Part shown: positions 1 to 6,583 of the stretch, piece by piece
How positions within the stretch are numbered: the first letter of the stretch is position 1
How the letters are laid out: each line of letters begins with the position of its first letter
NCBI GenBank assembly: GCA_016179005.1
Contig: JACOSF010000261.1
Span: 1 to 10,467 of the forward strand
Length of the DNA: 10,467 nt
DNA from: Acidobacteriota bacterium
GTDB taxonomy: Bacteria > Acidobacteriota > Terriglobia > Acidiferrales > UBA7541
Direction: 5' to 3'
The notes under the pieces: generated by a model
The model's input: only the letters and a program-made list of their open reading frames with translations
Databases searched by the model: none
What the model was told of the DNA's origin: nothing
Translations under genes and position numbers: made by a program

Positions 1-1491
1 GGCGGGGACGGCGCGTTCGCGGGCCCAGTCGCGCAGGCGCTCGACTTCCTCGTGCCGCGTGACCGAAAGCGGCCGCGTTGCGTGGCATTCGGCGACAAGG
101 ATTTCCGTCGAAAGTTGCGCCTGCTTCGAAAACGCCGTGTACAGCGCGCTCACGATGGCCTGCTCTACCTCCGCGCCGGAAAATCCCTCGCTCGCCGACG
201 CTATCGCGGCGAGGTCAAATCCCGCCGGGTCGCGCCCGCGTTTCTTCAGATGGATCTTGAACAGCTCCGCGCGGGCCTCCGCATCCGGAAGGTCCACAAA
301 GAAAATCTCATCGAATCGCCCTTTGCGCAGCAACTCCGGCGGCAGCATATTGATGTTGTTCGAGGTGGCCACCAGAAACACGCCGGGCTTACGGTCCTGC
401 AGCCAGGTGAGGAACGTCGCCAGGATGCGCTGCGTGAGGCCCGCGTCCACATCCGCGCTCGAACCGGAGGCCGCGAAACCTTTTTCCATCTCGTCAATCC
501 ACAACACAATGGGCGCGAGTTTTTCAGCGATTTCCAGCGACTTGCGCAGGTGCTTCTCCGATTCACCGACGAATTTGTCGTACAGCGCACCGGCGTCGAA
601 GCGCGCCAGTTGCAGGCTCCATTCGCCGGCCACGGCCTTTGCGCACAGGCTTTTCCCGCAGCCTTGCACGCCGGTGATCAGCACGCCCTTGGGCGGCTCG
701 AGCCCGAACTTCTGCCCCTCCGCGCTGAGCGCCCCGCGCCGTTTCTGTAGCCACTCCTTTAGATTTTTCAGGCCGGCCACGTCGGCGAAATTCGCGTCGG
801 CCTTGAGATAAGTGAGCGTGCCCTCCTGGCGCAGCGCGCTGCGTTTAGCCTCGAGGACGTCGCTCACCGTGCGCGCATCCACCTTGTTACGCTCCAGGAT
901 GCACTTCGCCAGCGTCCGCCGCGCCTCCTCCATAGTCAGTCCGGAAAGGTTTTGCGCGAGTTGCTTCAACCCCGCTTGGTCCAGTTCAATCTTGATGCGC
1001 GCCTGCAGGCCAAACTCCGCGATCGTCGCTTGCACCACTTTCAACAGCAGCACGTCATCCGGCAGCTCGACGCGGAAGGGCACCGCGTCGTCGTCCAGCT
1101 CCGCGGGGAGCTTGAGCACCGGCGCGGACAGCACGATGGAGCGCTTCATTTCCCGGAAGCTCGCGGCCAGCTCGCGGAGCCGGCGCAGCAGGCGGTCCTG
1201 GTCGAGGTAGCGCGCGAAATCCTTGAGCAGGAAAATTCCGTCGCCGCGCATGTTGGCGATATTGCCGAGCATCTTTTCCGGGTCTTCGGTCTCGTAGATG
1301 GCCTGGTCGGTGCCCTTGCGCTGGAGGCCGTGGGTAACCGACCAGGTGAAGAAAGGAACATCCAGCTCGGCGGCCACGTCGGAGAGCAAGTCTTCGATGC
1401 GTTTTTCTTCGGACGTTTCCACGGAAATGATCGGGTGGCGTGAGTTCACCAGCAGTCGAAGCTCGTCGCGCTTGTCGGGGGCGGTAGACAT
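1..1491 (-). CDS. Ycf46-like AAA+ ATPase (3' end beyond window)
   Basis: The minus-strand frame stays open from an ATG at 1491 to the left edge: 497 codons and no stop, so the C-terminus is outside the window. Residues 1-220 form the N-terminal domain typical of cyanobacterial/plastid Ycf46 proteins, starting ELRLLVNSRHPIISVET and running into a GDGIFLLKDFARYL segment. The AAA+ module follows: Walker A GVQGCGKS at 274-281, Walker B LWIDE around 330-334, sensor-1 ATSNN at 375-379, a GRFDEIF arginine-finger region near 391-397, and the small-domain GFSGAEVEQ motif. Ycf46 proteins are about 500 residues, so only a few residues are probably missing. A Shine-Dalgarno GGAG lies 9 nt upstream of the ATG. 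Family membership predicts a soluble ATP-dependent remodelling protein; the substrate is unknown. A general FtsH/SpoVK-like AAA protein is the alternative, but the N-terminal domain favours Ycf46. Confidence 0.9.
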   Translation of the reverse strand, partial: MSTAPDKRDELRLLVNSRHPIISVETSEEKRIEDLLSDVAAELDVPFFTWSVTHGLQRKGTDQAIYETEDPEKMLGNIANMRGDGIFLLKDFARYLDQDRLLRRLRELAASFREMKRSIVLSAPVLKLPAELDDDAVPFRVELPDDVLLLKVVQATIAEFGLQARIKIELDQAGLKQLAQNLSGLTMEEARRTLAKCILERNKVDARTVSDVLEAKRSALRQEGTLTYLKADANFADVAGLKNLKEWLQKRRGALSAEGQKFGLEPPKGVLITGVQGCGKSLCAKAVAGEWSLQLARFDAGALYDKFVGESEKHLRKSLEIAEKLAPIVLWIDEMEKGFAASGSSADVDAGLTQRILATFLTWLQDRKPGVFLVATSNNINMLPPELLRKGRFDEIFFVDLPDAEARAELFKIHLKKRGRDPAGFDLAAIASASEGFSGAEVEQAIVSALYTAFSKQAQLSTEILVAECHATRPLSVTRHEEVERLRDWARERAVPA

Positions 1492-1526
1492 CGCTGCATG
1501 CTCCGGCCCGGCCGGTGGCGGCCGGT

Positions 1527-1555
1527 TTGACAAAGATGGAAGCGTCGGCTAGTCT
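1527..1555 (+). promoter_or_regulatory. Sigma-70-type promoter for rpsT
   Basis: A perfect -35 TTGACA (1527-1532) is followed by a 17-nt spacer and a -10-like TAGTCT (1550-1555, three of six consensus positions). It would start transcription near 1562, giving a leader of about 70 nt before rpsT. The -35 and spacing are strong; the -10 is mediocre. Confidence 0.6.
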
Positions 1556-1578
1556 AGCTGTTTTGGGATTATCTGCAA
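1551..1578 (-). promoter_or_regulatory. Candidate promoter for the Ycf46-like gene
   Basis: Read on the minus strand, TTGCAG (1578-1573) and TAGACT (1556-1551) are separated by 16 nt and point toward the ATPase gene. Its -10 shares five bases with the -10 of the rpsT promoter because CTAGNCTAG here is palindromic. The fit to consensus is moderate, so this is a candidate only. Confidence 0.4.
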
Positions 1579-1589
1579 GAACTTCACAG

Positions 1590-1612
1590 GACGCGGCGCT
1601 CTCCGCCGCGTC
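1590..1612 (+). promoter_or_regulatory. GC-rich hairpin in the rpsT leader
   Basis: GACGCGGCG (1590-1598) and CGCCGCGTC (1604-1612) are perfect inverted arms of 9 bp around a 5-nt loop. The hairpin ends 8 nt before the AAGGAG Shine-Dalgarno (1621-1626) of rpsT. No T-run follows, so it is not an ordinary terminator. A role in mRNA stability or translational control of S20 is inference. Confidence 0.5.
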
Positions 1613-1632
1613 TCACTCATAAGGAGCCTGGA

Positions 1633-1935
1633 ATGGCGCAGGGAGCAGCAAAAAAGGTTAAGCCCAGAAAGAAATCGGTCCTCAAGCGCATCCGGCAGAC
1701 CGAGCAGCGTACCATCGTCAATCGCGCCAATCTCACGCGCGTGCGCGGCATGATGAAGGACCTGCGCGCGGCCATCGGTGCCGGAGACTCCGCGGCGGCG
1801 AAACAACTCCTCAGCACCACGTTGTCCGCGATTGACCGGGCCATCCAGAAGGGCGTTTTGCAGGAGAACACCGCCAACCGCTATAAGTCCCGCCTCACCA
1901 TAGCCTGCAACACGATGGGCGCAGCCAAGGCCTGA
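1633..1935 (+). CDS. rpsT: 30S ribosomal protein bS20
   Basis: A small, very basic protein of 100 residues that binds 16S rRNA in the body of the small ribosomal subunit. The N-terminus is Lys/Arg-rich (KKVKPRKKSVLKRIRQTEQR), followed by the helical S20 core NRANLTRVRGMMKDLRAAI and the typical C-terminal block KGVLQENTANRYKSRL. The length is slightly above that of E. coli S20 (87 aa), owing mostly to N- and C-terminal extensions. Start choice is clear: AAGGAG sits 6 nt upstream of ATG 1633. The gene is monocistronic here, with its own promoter (1527-1555), a structured leader and an intrinsic terminator (1974-2002). It is divergent from the Ycf46-like gene and convergent with the DUF4242 gene. 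Confidence 0.97.
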   Translation: MAQGAAKKVKPRKKSVLKRIRQTEQRTIVNRANLTRVRGMMKDLRAAIGAGDSAAAKQLLSTTLSAIDRAIQKGVLQENTANRYKSRLTIACNTMGAAKA

Positions 1936-1973
1936 CGCGGGCCGCGACTGAACGGCTTCCAAACAGCACGCAA

Positions 1974-2002
1974 CGCCGGGCCACAGCCCGGCGTTTTTTT
2001 TT
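1974..2002 (+). terminator. Intrinsic terminator of rpsT
   Basis: Perfect 8-bp GC stem CGCCGGGC (1974-1981) / GCCCGGCG (1986-1993) with loop CACA, followed directly by nine T residues (1994-2002). The outer A1973/T1994 can extend the stem by one pair. The T-run is on the plus strand, so it serves rpsT; the opposite side has no T-run. Confidence 0.95.
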
Positions 2003-2004
2003 GC

Positions 2005-2301
2005 TTACCGCGCCACCGAGCTTTTCTTCGTCTCAGCCGACGTCGGGTCAATCTGCGTCTTGATCTCTGAAACGCGGTTGGCCGGAAAGCCGCCTTGCCG
2101 CGCATGCTCGCGCACAGCTTCTTCGTTCGGAGCAATGTACACACAATAAATCTTGTCGTCGGTGACGTAGCTTTCCAGCCACTGGATTTGCGGGCCCATC
2201 GCGTTCAGCACGCTGCACGATTTCTGCGAGATGCCCTGCAACTCCTGCGGAGTGAGCTTTCCGGCGCCGGGGACTTCGCGCTCGATGATGAACTTGGGCA
2301 T
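2005..2301 (-). CDS. DUF4242 family protein (SCO4226-like)
   Basis: A 98-residue protein matching the DUF4242 family, whose structurally studied member is the Streptomyces nickel-binding protein SCO4226 (a ferredoxin-like fold). Family-typical segments are MPKFIIEREVPGAGKL at the N-terminus, GPQIQWLESYVTDDKIYCVYIAP at 36-58 and a REHARQGGFPANRV segment at 64-77. Possible metal ligands visible are Cys29, Cys53 and His66; that these bind metal is inference. No signal peptide is seen, so it should be cytoplasmic. GGAGG lies 8 nt before ATG 2301, making the start firm. It has its own promoter (2354-2382) and its stop codon begins two bases past the T-run of the rpsT terminator. The physiological function of the family is not settled. 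Confidence 0.85.
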   Translation of the reverse strand: MPKFIIEREVPGAGKLTPQELQGISQKSCSVLNAMGPQIQWLESYVTDDKIYCVYIAPNEEAVREHARQGGFPANRVSEIKTQIDPTSAETKKSSVAR

Positions 2302-2353
2302 GCCAGGTTCCTCCGTTTCCTAGATCGCCTGCTGTGGTTGTCCAGATGCCGCC

Positions 2354-2382
2354 ATAGTAGTCGAGTCACGGGCGTCTTGCAA
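2354..2382 (-). promoter_or_regulatory. Sigma-70-type promoter for the DUF4242 gene
   Basis: On the minus strand TTGCAA (2382-2377), a spacer of exactly 17 nt, then TACTAT (2359-2354). Each hexamer differs from consensus at one or two positions. It lies about 50 nt upstream of the DUF4242 ATG, in the 152-nt gap after holA, and would let this gene be expressed apart from the upstream run. Confidence 0.65.
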
Positions 2383-2453
2383 CTTTGCCATCGCACATTT
2401 CCCTGCCGCGCAGTCATTCGCTGAGAATGGAAGTGGAGAACCACAGAAAGGAA

Positions 2454-3464
2454 TTACGCCGTCAAGCGAGCGACCAGAAATTCCATCACCGCACGCTGGT
2501 CGATCTTGCCCTTTTTTAGACGGCTGTCGGCCTCGCCGAGTGCCTCGAGCCCATCCAGCAATTGCTTGCGCGGAATTTTGCGTGATTGCCGGATGGCTTG
2601 TTCGGCGGCATTGCCGCGCATGTTCAATTGACGAGACGCCTGCCATCCGGGGCTGTGCGCGGGGAGTTCCTGGGCCTCTAGCAGCTTGCGGTACATCCAC
2701 GCCATGGCCCCCACCAGGGCCGGCGGCTGCTCGCCGTTGCGCAGCAGGTTGTCGAGAAACACCATCGCGCGGTCGCGCTTGCGCAGGGCCAGAATATCGG
2801 CGAGCTGCCAGACGTCGTATCTCTTCGAGGAAATCACCAGCGCATCCAGGTCTTCCGCAGTGATCGCCCGTTTCCCGGCGTAGGTGGCCAGCTTTTCCAG
2901 CTCGGTCCGCGCCCGCGCCAGATCGTTGTTCACCAAGTCGAGAAGTTCCTCCGCGCACTCCGCGTCCAGCACCGCGCCCATCTCCTGGGCCATCTGCATC
3001 ACGAACGGCGCGCCGGATTCTTCTCCCAGAGTGAGCTTGACCACCAGCGCCCGCTCGCCCAACAACTTCGCAAACTTCATGCGCTGGTCAAGCTGCGCGG
3101 CTTCGAACACTAGGATGGTGAAAGGCGCCGGGTCGTCGAAATATTTCTCCAGCGCCTCGACCAGCGCTTCCCGCGCCTCTTCGCCCAGCCGCTCCCAAGC
3201 ATCCGCTTCTTCCACAAATACAACCTGCCGCGGGGCCAGCATGGGCAGCGACTGCGCATTCTGCAGGACATCGTCCACCGAGACGTCTTTCGCCGAATGC
3301 CGCGACACCGCCCAGGCGCGCGCCGCCTCGGGCACGAATTTCTCGACCAGCACCGCGCGCAGCCTGTCGCGCAGAAACGTGTCGGTGCCCAGGAGCAGCG
3401 CGGCAGACACTCCCGTGCCGCTCTCTAACTTCTTCTGAAATTGTTCGAGGCTGACTTCGGCCAT
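2454..3464 (-). CDS. holA: DNA polymerase III subunit delta
   Basis: A 336-residue protein, the usual length for HolA. Delta is the clamp-loader subunit that opens the beta sliding clamp during DNA replication. The N-terminal segment LLLGTDTFLRDRL (23-35) corresponds to the family's GxExFLxxE-type degenerate nucleotide-binding start; the central region KRYDVWQLADIL and the C-terminal ADSRLKKG (312-319, matching the family's D..LK.G) are diagnostic. Delta is AAA+-shaped but has no functional Walker A, and none is seen here. The ATG at 3464 overlaps the lptE stop as TGATG, with GGAG 8 nt upstream, so translation is probably coupled to lptE. The lptE-holA pairing is common in bacteria. It is the last gene of the eight-gene minus-strand run. 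Confidence 0.93.
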   Translation of the reverse strand: MAEVSLEQFQKKLESGTGVSAALLLGTDTFLRDRLRAVLVEKFVPEAARAWAVSRHSAKDVSVDDVLQNAQSLPMLAPRQVVFVEEADAWERLGEEAREALVEALEKYFDDPAPFTILVFEAAQLDQRMKFAKLLGERALVVKLTLGEESGAPFVMQMAQEMGAVLDAECAEELLDLVNNDLARARTELEKLATYAGKRAITAEDLDALVISSKRYDVWQLADILALRKRDRAMVFLDNLLRNGEQPPALVGAMAWMYRKLLEAQELPAHSPGWQASRQLNMRGNAAEQAIRQSRKIPRKQLLDGLEALGEADSRLKKGKIDQRAVMEFLVARLTA

Positions 3465-4063
3465 CAGAAGTTCTCCAGCAGTGCGGAGACCAGCCGGGCC
3501 GCAAAGTCGCGGGCCAGGCGATCCAGCGCCGGCTGCTGCTCTTCGAAGAAGCTGGCGACGTCCGTGGACACCTCGTACTGCTCGCGGAATACAAAATTGT
3601 CGTTCTGGAAGTGCACCTTGCCCGATGCCCGGTCGGTGAGCCGCACTTTCAAGTGCACCGTGACCACCATCGCCGTCGCGCGTCCCGTGGCCGCGTCAAA
3701 CAGCACGGCGTTCGATTCCACGTGAACCACTTCCCCCCGCAACACCGCGTCCGCCGCGGTTTCTTCCGGCACCACGCGGTACTTCGTTCGAGAGAGCAAT
3801 TCGCGCACCAGCGCTTCCGTCAGGCGCTGCTCGATGCGGTAGCGCGTGGTGCGGTTCTCCAGCGCCGGCACCGCCAGGGTCTTCCACTCCGCGGGCAATT
3901 CGCTGCCCCGCCCCGCCACGTGGTAGCCGCAGGACGTCAAACCAGAAAATAGAAAAGAGAAAAGAGAAAATAGGAAGAGCACACCGACTACTCTGCGTGC
4001 GTGGAGCAGGCGCCAGCGCTGTGCGGCAACGCGGCGCTGCTCTGTTTGGGTCTCAGGAGGCAA
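3464..4063 (-). CDS. lptE: LPS-assembly lipoprotein LptE
   Basis: LptE is the outer-membrane lipoprotein that plugs and assembles the LptD translocon for LPS insertion. The protein has a basic n-region (RRVAAQRWRLLHARR), a hydrophobic stretch rich in Phe/Leu/Ser (VLFLFSLFSFLFSGL) and a lipobox LTSC with the lipidated Cys at residue 45, then the family's CGYHVAG opening. Further family-like segments are the WKTLAVPALENRT strand and FFEEQQPALDRLARDFAARLVSALLENF at the C-terminus. I chose the TTG at 4063 because GGAG lies 7 nt upstream; another TTG at 4078 is in frame with no better site, and no ATG or GTG suits. Either start lies inside the upstream usg-like gene. The signal sequence is encoded by four tandem 7-nt repeats (3944-3971). 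Sequence similarity in this family is low, so identity rests on the lipobox, length and holA context. Confidence 0.87.
   Translation of the reverse strand: MPPETQTEQRRVAAQRWRLLHARRVVGVLFLFSLFSFLFSGLTSCGYHVAGRGSELPAEWKTLAVPALENRTTRYRIEQRLTEALVRELLSRTKYRVVPEETAADAVLRGEVVHVESNAVLFDAATGRATAMVVTVHLKVRLTDRASGKVHFQNDNFVFREQYEVSTDVASFFEEQQPALDRLARDFAARLVSALLENF
3944..3971 (+). repeat. Four tandem heptanucleotide units in lptE
   Basis: Plus-strand units AGAAAAT, AGAAAAG, AGAAAAG and AGAAAAT are contiguous at 3944-3950, 3951-3957, 3958-3964 and 3965-3971. All four agree at the first six bases. They encode the hydrophobic part of the LptE signal peptide on the minus strand and are strikingly A/T-rich for this GC-rich region. 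Confidence 0.9.
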
Positions 4064-5078
4064 TGAGCTTCTCCGCAATGCGCAGGGCGTTGGCCGCCGC
4101 GAGACGCACGTTATCAGCAGCGCCCCACAACCACCAGCTATGCGCTACGCTGGGGTCCGCTTCCACGCGCGCCACATGGATGCGGCTTTCTCCGGCCACG
4201 CTGACGTTTGTCGGCGAGGTGGCGCCCGTTTCTACACTCACCCCCGCAGCAGACAACGCTTTCTCGAGTGCCGCCGCATCCACCGCCGCGCCACACTCCG
4301 CGTGCGCCGTAAACGCGTACGAATAAAACACCGGGGCCTGCACCAATTGCACGGCCGGAATCGCCGCGCTCCCCAGCCCCCGCGAGGTCAGAAAGCGCGA
4401 CACGCCGCGGCTGATGGCTGCGCGCGCGCCACCGAGTTGTTCCCGGCTCTCCGCTCCGAATCGTGCCAGCAGATTGAAGGCGACCTGCGCGTCATACACA
4501 GTCTGCGAAATCGGCTGGAACCGCAACAGGTTCACCGTCTGCGACTCCAATTCTTCGATGCCGGCTGGCCCGCGCTCGGATACCGGCTGCAAGAAGACAA
4601 TGGAAAGCCGACTGGGGTTGAGCGGCGCCAGAGCCGCCGCCAGCGTGCACGCCACGAGAGTTGCTGCGGGCGGCGAAAAGAAAAGTTTGCCGGTCTTGAT
4701 TTCCACTGGAGGCGGCAACACGCCATCGAGCGAGGGAATCCACGGCTGCGACTCAGCCAGGTCCACGAACGCCCCGCTCAAGTCCACCACAGTGGCGCCC
4801 GCTCGCGCGGCCTGCTCCCAGTGCCGGATGGCGAATTCCGGACGGCCAGCAAAAAACGCAAAATCGACGCCCTCGAAGCTGTCCTCCGCTATGGCTTGAA
4901 TAAACGCCGGCTCGCCGCCCGCTTCCGTCAATGTGCCGGAAGCCACGTCGTCGTCAATCAGCCGCAGATCGCTCGTGGGAAAGCTGCGCTCGGCGATAAG
5001 TTCGCTCAGGTCTTTGCCGCGGAGAGACGAAGCGCCGGCAATGGCAACGCGAAAGGTGCGGGCGGGCATGGAATGCAT
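4053..5078 (-). CDS. Usg-1-like aspartate-semialdehyde dehydrogenase paralogue, probably non-catalytic
   Basis: A 341-residue member of the Asd/ArgC-type semialdehyde dehydrogenase superfamily. An N-terminal nucleotide-binding region begins VAIAGASSLRG (the ASADH GATGAVG loop is degenerate), and the C-terminal dimerisation domain ends with ADNVRLAAANALRIAEKL. True Asd has an N-P-N-C-S/T-T active-site motif; the aligned segment here is SPPAAT (135-140), with Ala138 in place of the catalytic Cys. The usual R.PV..GH region reads QAPVFYSY, so the catalytic His also appears to be Tyr. The Q of the family YQ.VSG motif remains (LQPVS, Q164). This pattern, and the QAPVFY string, resemble E. coli Usg-1. 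I infer a pseudoenzyme of unknown role. The ATG at 5078 overlaps the pssA stop as TGATG; GTG 5081 and ATG 5069 are alternatives. No Shine-Dalgarno is visible, so coupling to pssA is likely. Automatic annotation may call it asd. Confidence 0.8.
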   Translation of the reverse strand: MHSMPARTFRVAIAGASSLRGKDLSELIAERSFPTSDLRLIDDDVASGTLTEAGGEPAFIQAIAEDSFEGVDFAFFAGRPEFAIRHWEQAARAGATVVDLSGAFVDLAESQPWIPSLDGVLPPPVEIKTGKLFFSPPAATLVACTLAAALAPLNPSRLSIVFLQPVSERGPAGIEELESQTVNLLRFQPISQTVYDAQVAFNLLARFGAESREQLGGARAAISRGVSRFLTSRGLGSAAIPAVQLVQAPVFYSYAFTAHAECGAAVDAAALEKALSAAGVSVETGATSPTNVSVAGESRIHVARVEADPSVAHSWWLWGAADNVRLAAANALRIAEKLIAS

Positions 5079-5878
5079 CACTGGGCGGTGGGCTGCGCGG
5101 CCAGGCGGTGGCGCAGCGCGCGCACCAGCGCCAGCGTCAGCCCGGAAATGGTGTAGGAGCTGGCAATCAAAAGGAGGACCTGCTCGGAATACTCAACGAC
5201 GGACCAGCCCAATAGAGCCAGCGCAATCACGACCACCGACGGTTGCCGTCGCGTCCAGCCGAGGTCTTTCCCGCTGAAGTAACGAATCGTACTGACCATG
5301 AGCGCCGCTAGTGCGGCCATCATCGCCAGCCATAAGAACGAGTCCAACGAGCGCTCCAACGGAAACTTCAACCCGTGCACTGCGGCAGCCACCATCCCGG
5401 CTGCTCCAGGAGCCGGCATACCCAAAAAGTACCGCGAATCAGGAGCCATGCCTTGAATGTTGAATCGCGCCAGCCGCCAGGCGCAGCAGGCCACGAAAGC
5501 AAAACAGGCCAAGAGGCCGAGGCTGCGCAGAATGTCCGGCCCGGCGGTCACGCCGCGCACGCCCCAGGCGTACGCGAGAATGCCCGGGGCGATTCCAAAG
5601 CTGACCACATCCGCCAGCGAGTCGTACTGTTTGCCGAATTCCGAAATCGAGCCGGTGGCGCGCGCGATGCGGCCGTCCAGGGAATCGAAGAGAATGGCCA
5701 GGCCAATGGCGATGGACGCTTTGTCAAAATTGAGCGTGCCGCCCATCATCGTGGCGTGCAGAGCGTAGAACCCGCAGCCCAGGTTGAGCGTGGTCAGCGC
5801 GGCAGGGACCAGGTGGATGCCCCGCCTTAGCCGGCCGTTCTTTTTTTTCGGGAATAGGGGTGTTTGCTCTTCGTTCAT
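5078..5878 (-). CDS. pssA: CDP-diacylglycerol-serine O-phosphatidyltransferase
   Basis: This integral membrane enzyme transfers the phosphatidyl group from CDP-diacylglycerol to L-serine, giving phosphatidylserine for Psd. The 266-residue protein carries the full CDP-alcohol phosphotransferase signature DG..AR........G...D...D: D68-G69, A72-R73, G82, D86 and D90, within DSLDGRIARATGSISEFG. Several hydrophobic segments follow (for example SLGLLACFAFVACCAWRL and PSVVVIALALLGW), as expected for this family of about 6-8 membrane helices. The HLVPAALTTLNLGCGF start is typical of the short, Gram-positive/acidobacterial PssA type, not the PLD-like E. coli enzyme. I place the start at ATG 5878, forming an ATGA overlap with the psd stop; an in-frame ATG at 5884 would add two residues. 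The frame extends further upstream but only as antisense-free read-through of psd. Confidence 0.95.
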   Translation of the reverse strand: MNEEQTPLFPKKKNGRLRRGIHLVPAALTTLNLGCGFYALHATMMGGTLNFDKASIAIGLAILFDSLDGRIARATGSISEFGKQYDSLADVVSFGIAPGILAYAWGVRGVTAGPDILRSLGLLACFAFVACCAWRLARFNIQGMAPDSRYFLGMPAPGAAGMVAAAVHGLKFPLERSLDSFLWLAMMAALAALMVSTIRYFSGKDLGWTRRQPSVVVIALALLGWSVVEYSEQVLLLIASSYTISGLTLALVRALRHRLAAQPTAQ

Positions 5879-6513
5879 GGCCATCGCGCCAGGATGTCCG
5901 ACCCGCCGGCCACATGCTGGCCCTTGCGGACCGTAATCTCTGCCTCCGGGGGCAGCCAGACGTCCACACGCGAACCGAATCGTATCATGCCCACGCGCTC
6001 CCCGCGAGTGACAGCGTCCCCCGCGGCCTTCCAGTTCACTACGCGGCGGGCAATCCATCCGGCAATCTGCTTGAACATGATGTCGCCGCGCGGCGTGGCG
6101 ATGGTGAACACGTTCTGTTCATTTTCCACCGAGGCCCGCGCGCGCATCGCCGCAAAGAATTTTCCCGGGCGGTAGTCCACCCGTCGGATGGTGCCGGCCA
6201 CCGGGGCCCGCTGCACGTGCACGTCCCACACCGCCAAGAAAATGCTGATGCGCCGACCGGGCCTGCCTTCCCACGCTTCCTCGACAATTTCTACTACACG
6301 GCCGTCCGCCGGCGACACCACCGCCGCCGGATCTTCCGGAATCACGCGCTGCGGGTCGCGGAAGAAATAGAGCACGAACACGCCGAGAAAAATGCAGATT
6401 CCCGCCACCCAGTTCAGCCAGGTTGCGTTCTCGAACACGAGGCGGTTCAGCGCCAGCAGCGCGAGGCCCGCCACCAGCGGCGGCGCGGAAAACAGGTAAC
6501 CTTCTCTGATCAT
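5875..6513 (-). CDS. psd: Phosphatidylserine decarboxylase proenzyme, short form
   Basis: Psd decarboxylates phosphatidylserine to phosphatidylethanolamine using a pyruvoyl group made by self-cleavage. The 212-residue protein is of the short, archaeal/acidobacterial-like type. Two hydrophobic segments lie at about 11-25 and 35-50. Motifs follow in order: FFRDP (50-54), SPADG (67-71, catalytic Asp70), WDVHVQRAP (96-104, His99), VENEQN around 129-134 and the cleavage site FGS at 179-181. Cleavage between Gly180 and Ser181 would leave a 32-residue alpha chain bearing the pyruvoyl group. The start ATG 6513 has an AGGGAG 12 nt upstream, somewhat far. It precedes pssA with a 4-base overlap, so the two consecutive PE-pathway enzymes are made from one message. 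Confidence 0.95.
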   Translation of the reverse strand: MIREGYLFSAPPLVAGLALLALNRLVFENATWLNWVAGICIFLGVFVLYFFRDPQRVIPEDPAAVVSPADGRVVEIVEEAWEGRPGRRISIFLAVWDVHVQRAPVAGTIRRVDYRPGKFFAAMRARASVENEQNVFTIATPRGDIMFKQIAGWIARRVVNWKAAGDAVTRGERVGMIRFGSRVDVWLPPEAEITVRKGQHVAGGSDILARWP

Positions 6514-6583
6514 GAGGGCACACTGCTCCCTGAAACGAAAGACACACAGAGTTTACGACGGAAGCGCCCGTTTGGCTGCGCGA

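Noticed and set aside
59..811. Long plus-strand open frames (52-750 and 59-811) opposite the ATPase gene
   Set aside because: They are antisense to a frame with intact Walker A/B and sensor motifs; the products are Arg/Ser/Ala-rich with no recognisable domain, as expected in GC-rich DNA.
2433..2450. Possible holA terminator (minus-strand GTGG-TTCT-CCAC)
   Set aside because: The stem is only 4 bp and no T-run follows.
2320..2958. 212-codon minus-strand frame overlapping the 3' part of holA
   Set aside because: It is out of frame with holA, which is full length and conserved to its C-terminus; this is not a frameshifted second half.
4140..5156. 338-codon plus-strand frame opposite the usg-like gene
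   Set aside because: Its Arg/His-rich translation matches nothing I recognise, it has no Shine-Dalgarno, and it mirrors a clear coding frame.
5879..6058. Upstream extension of the pssA frame to 6058
   Set aside because: It would overlap 180 nt of psd coding sequence including the self-cleavage motif; the ATGA junction at 5878 gives the normal family N-terminus.
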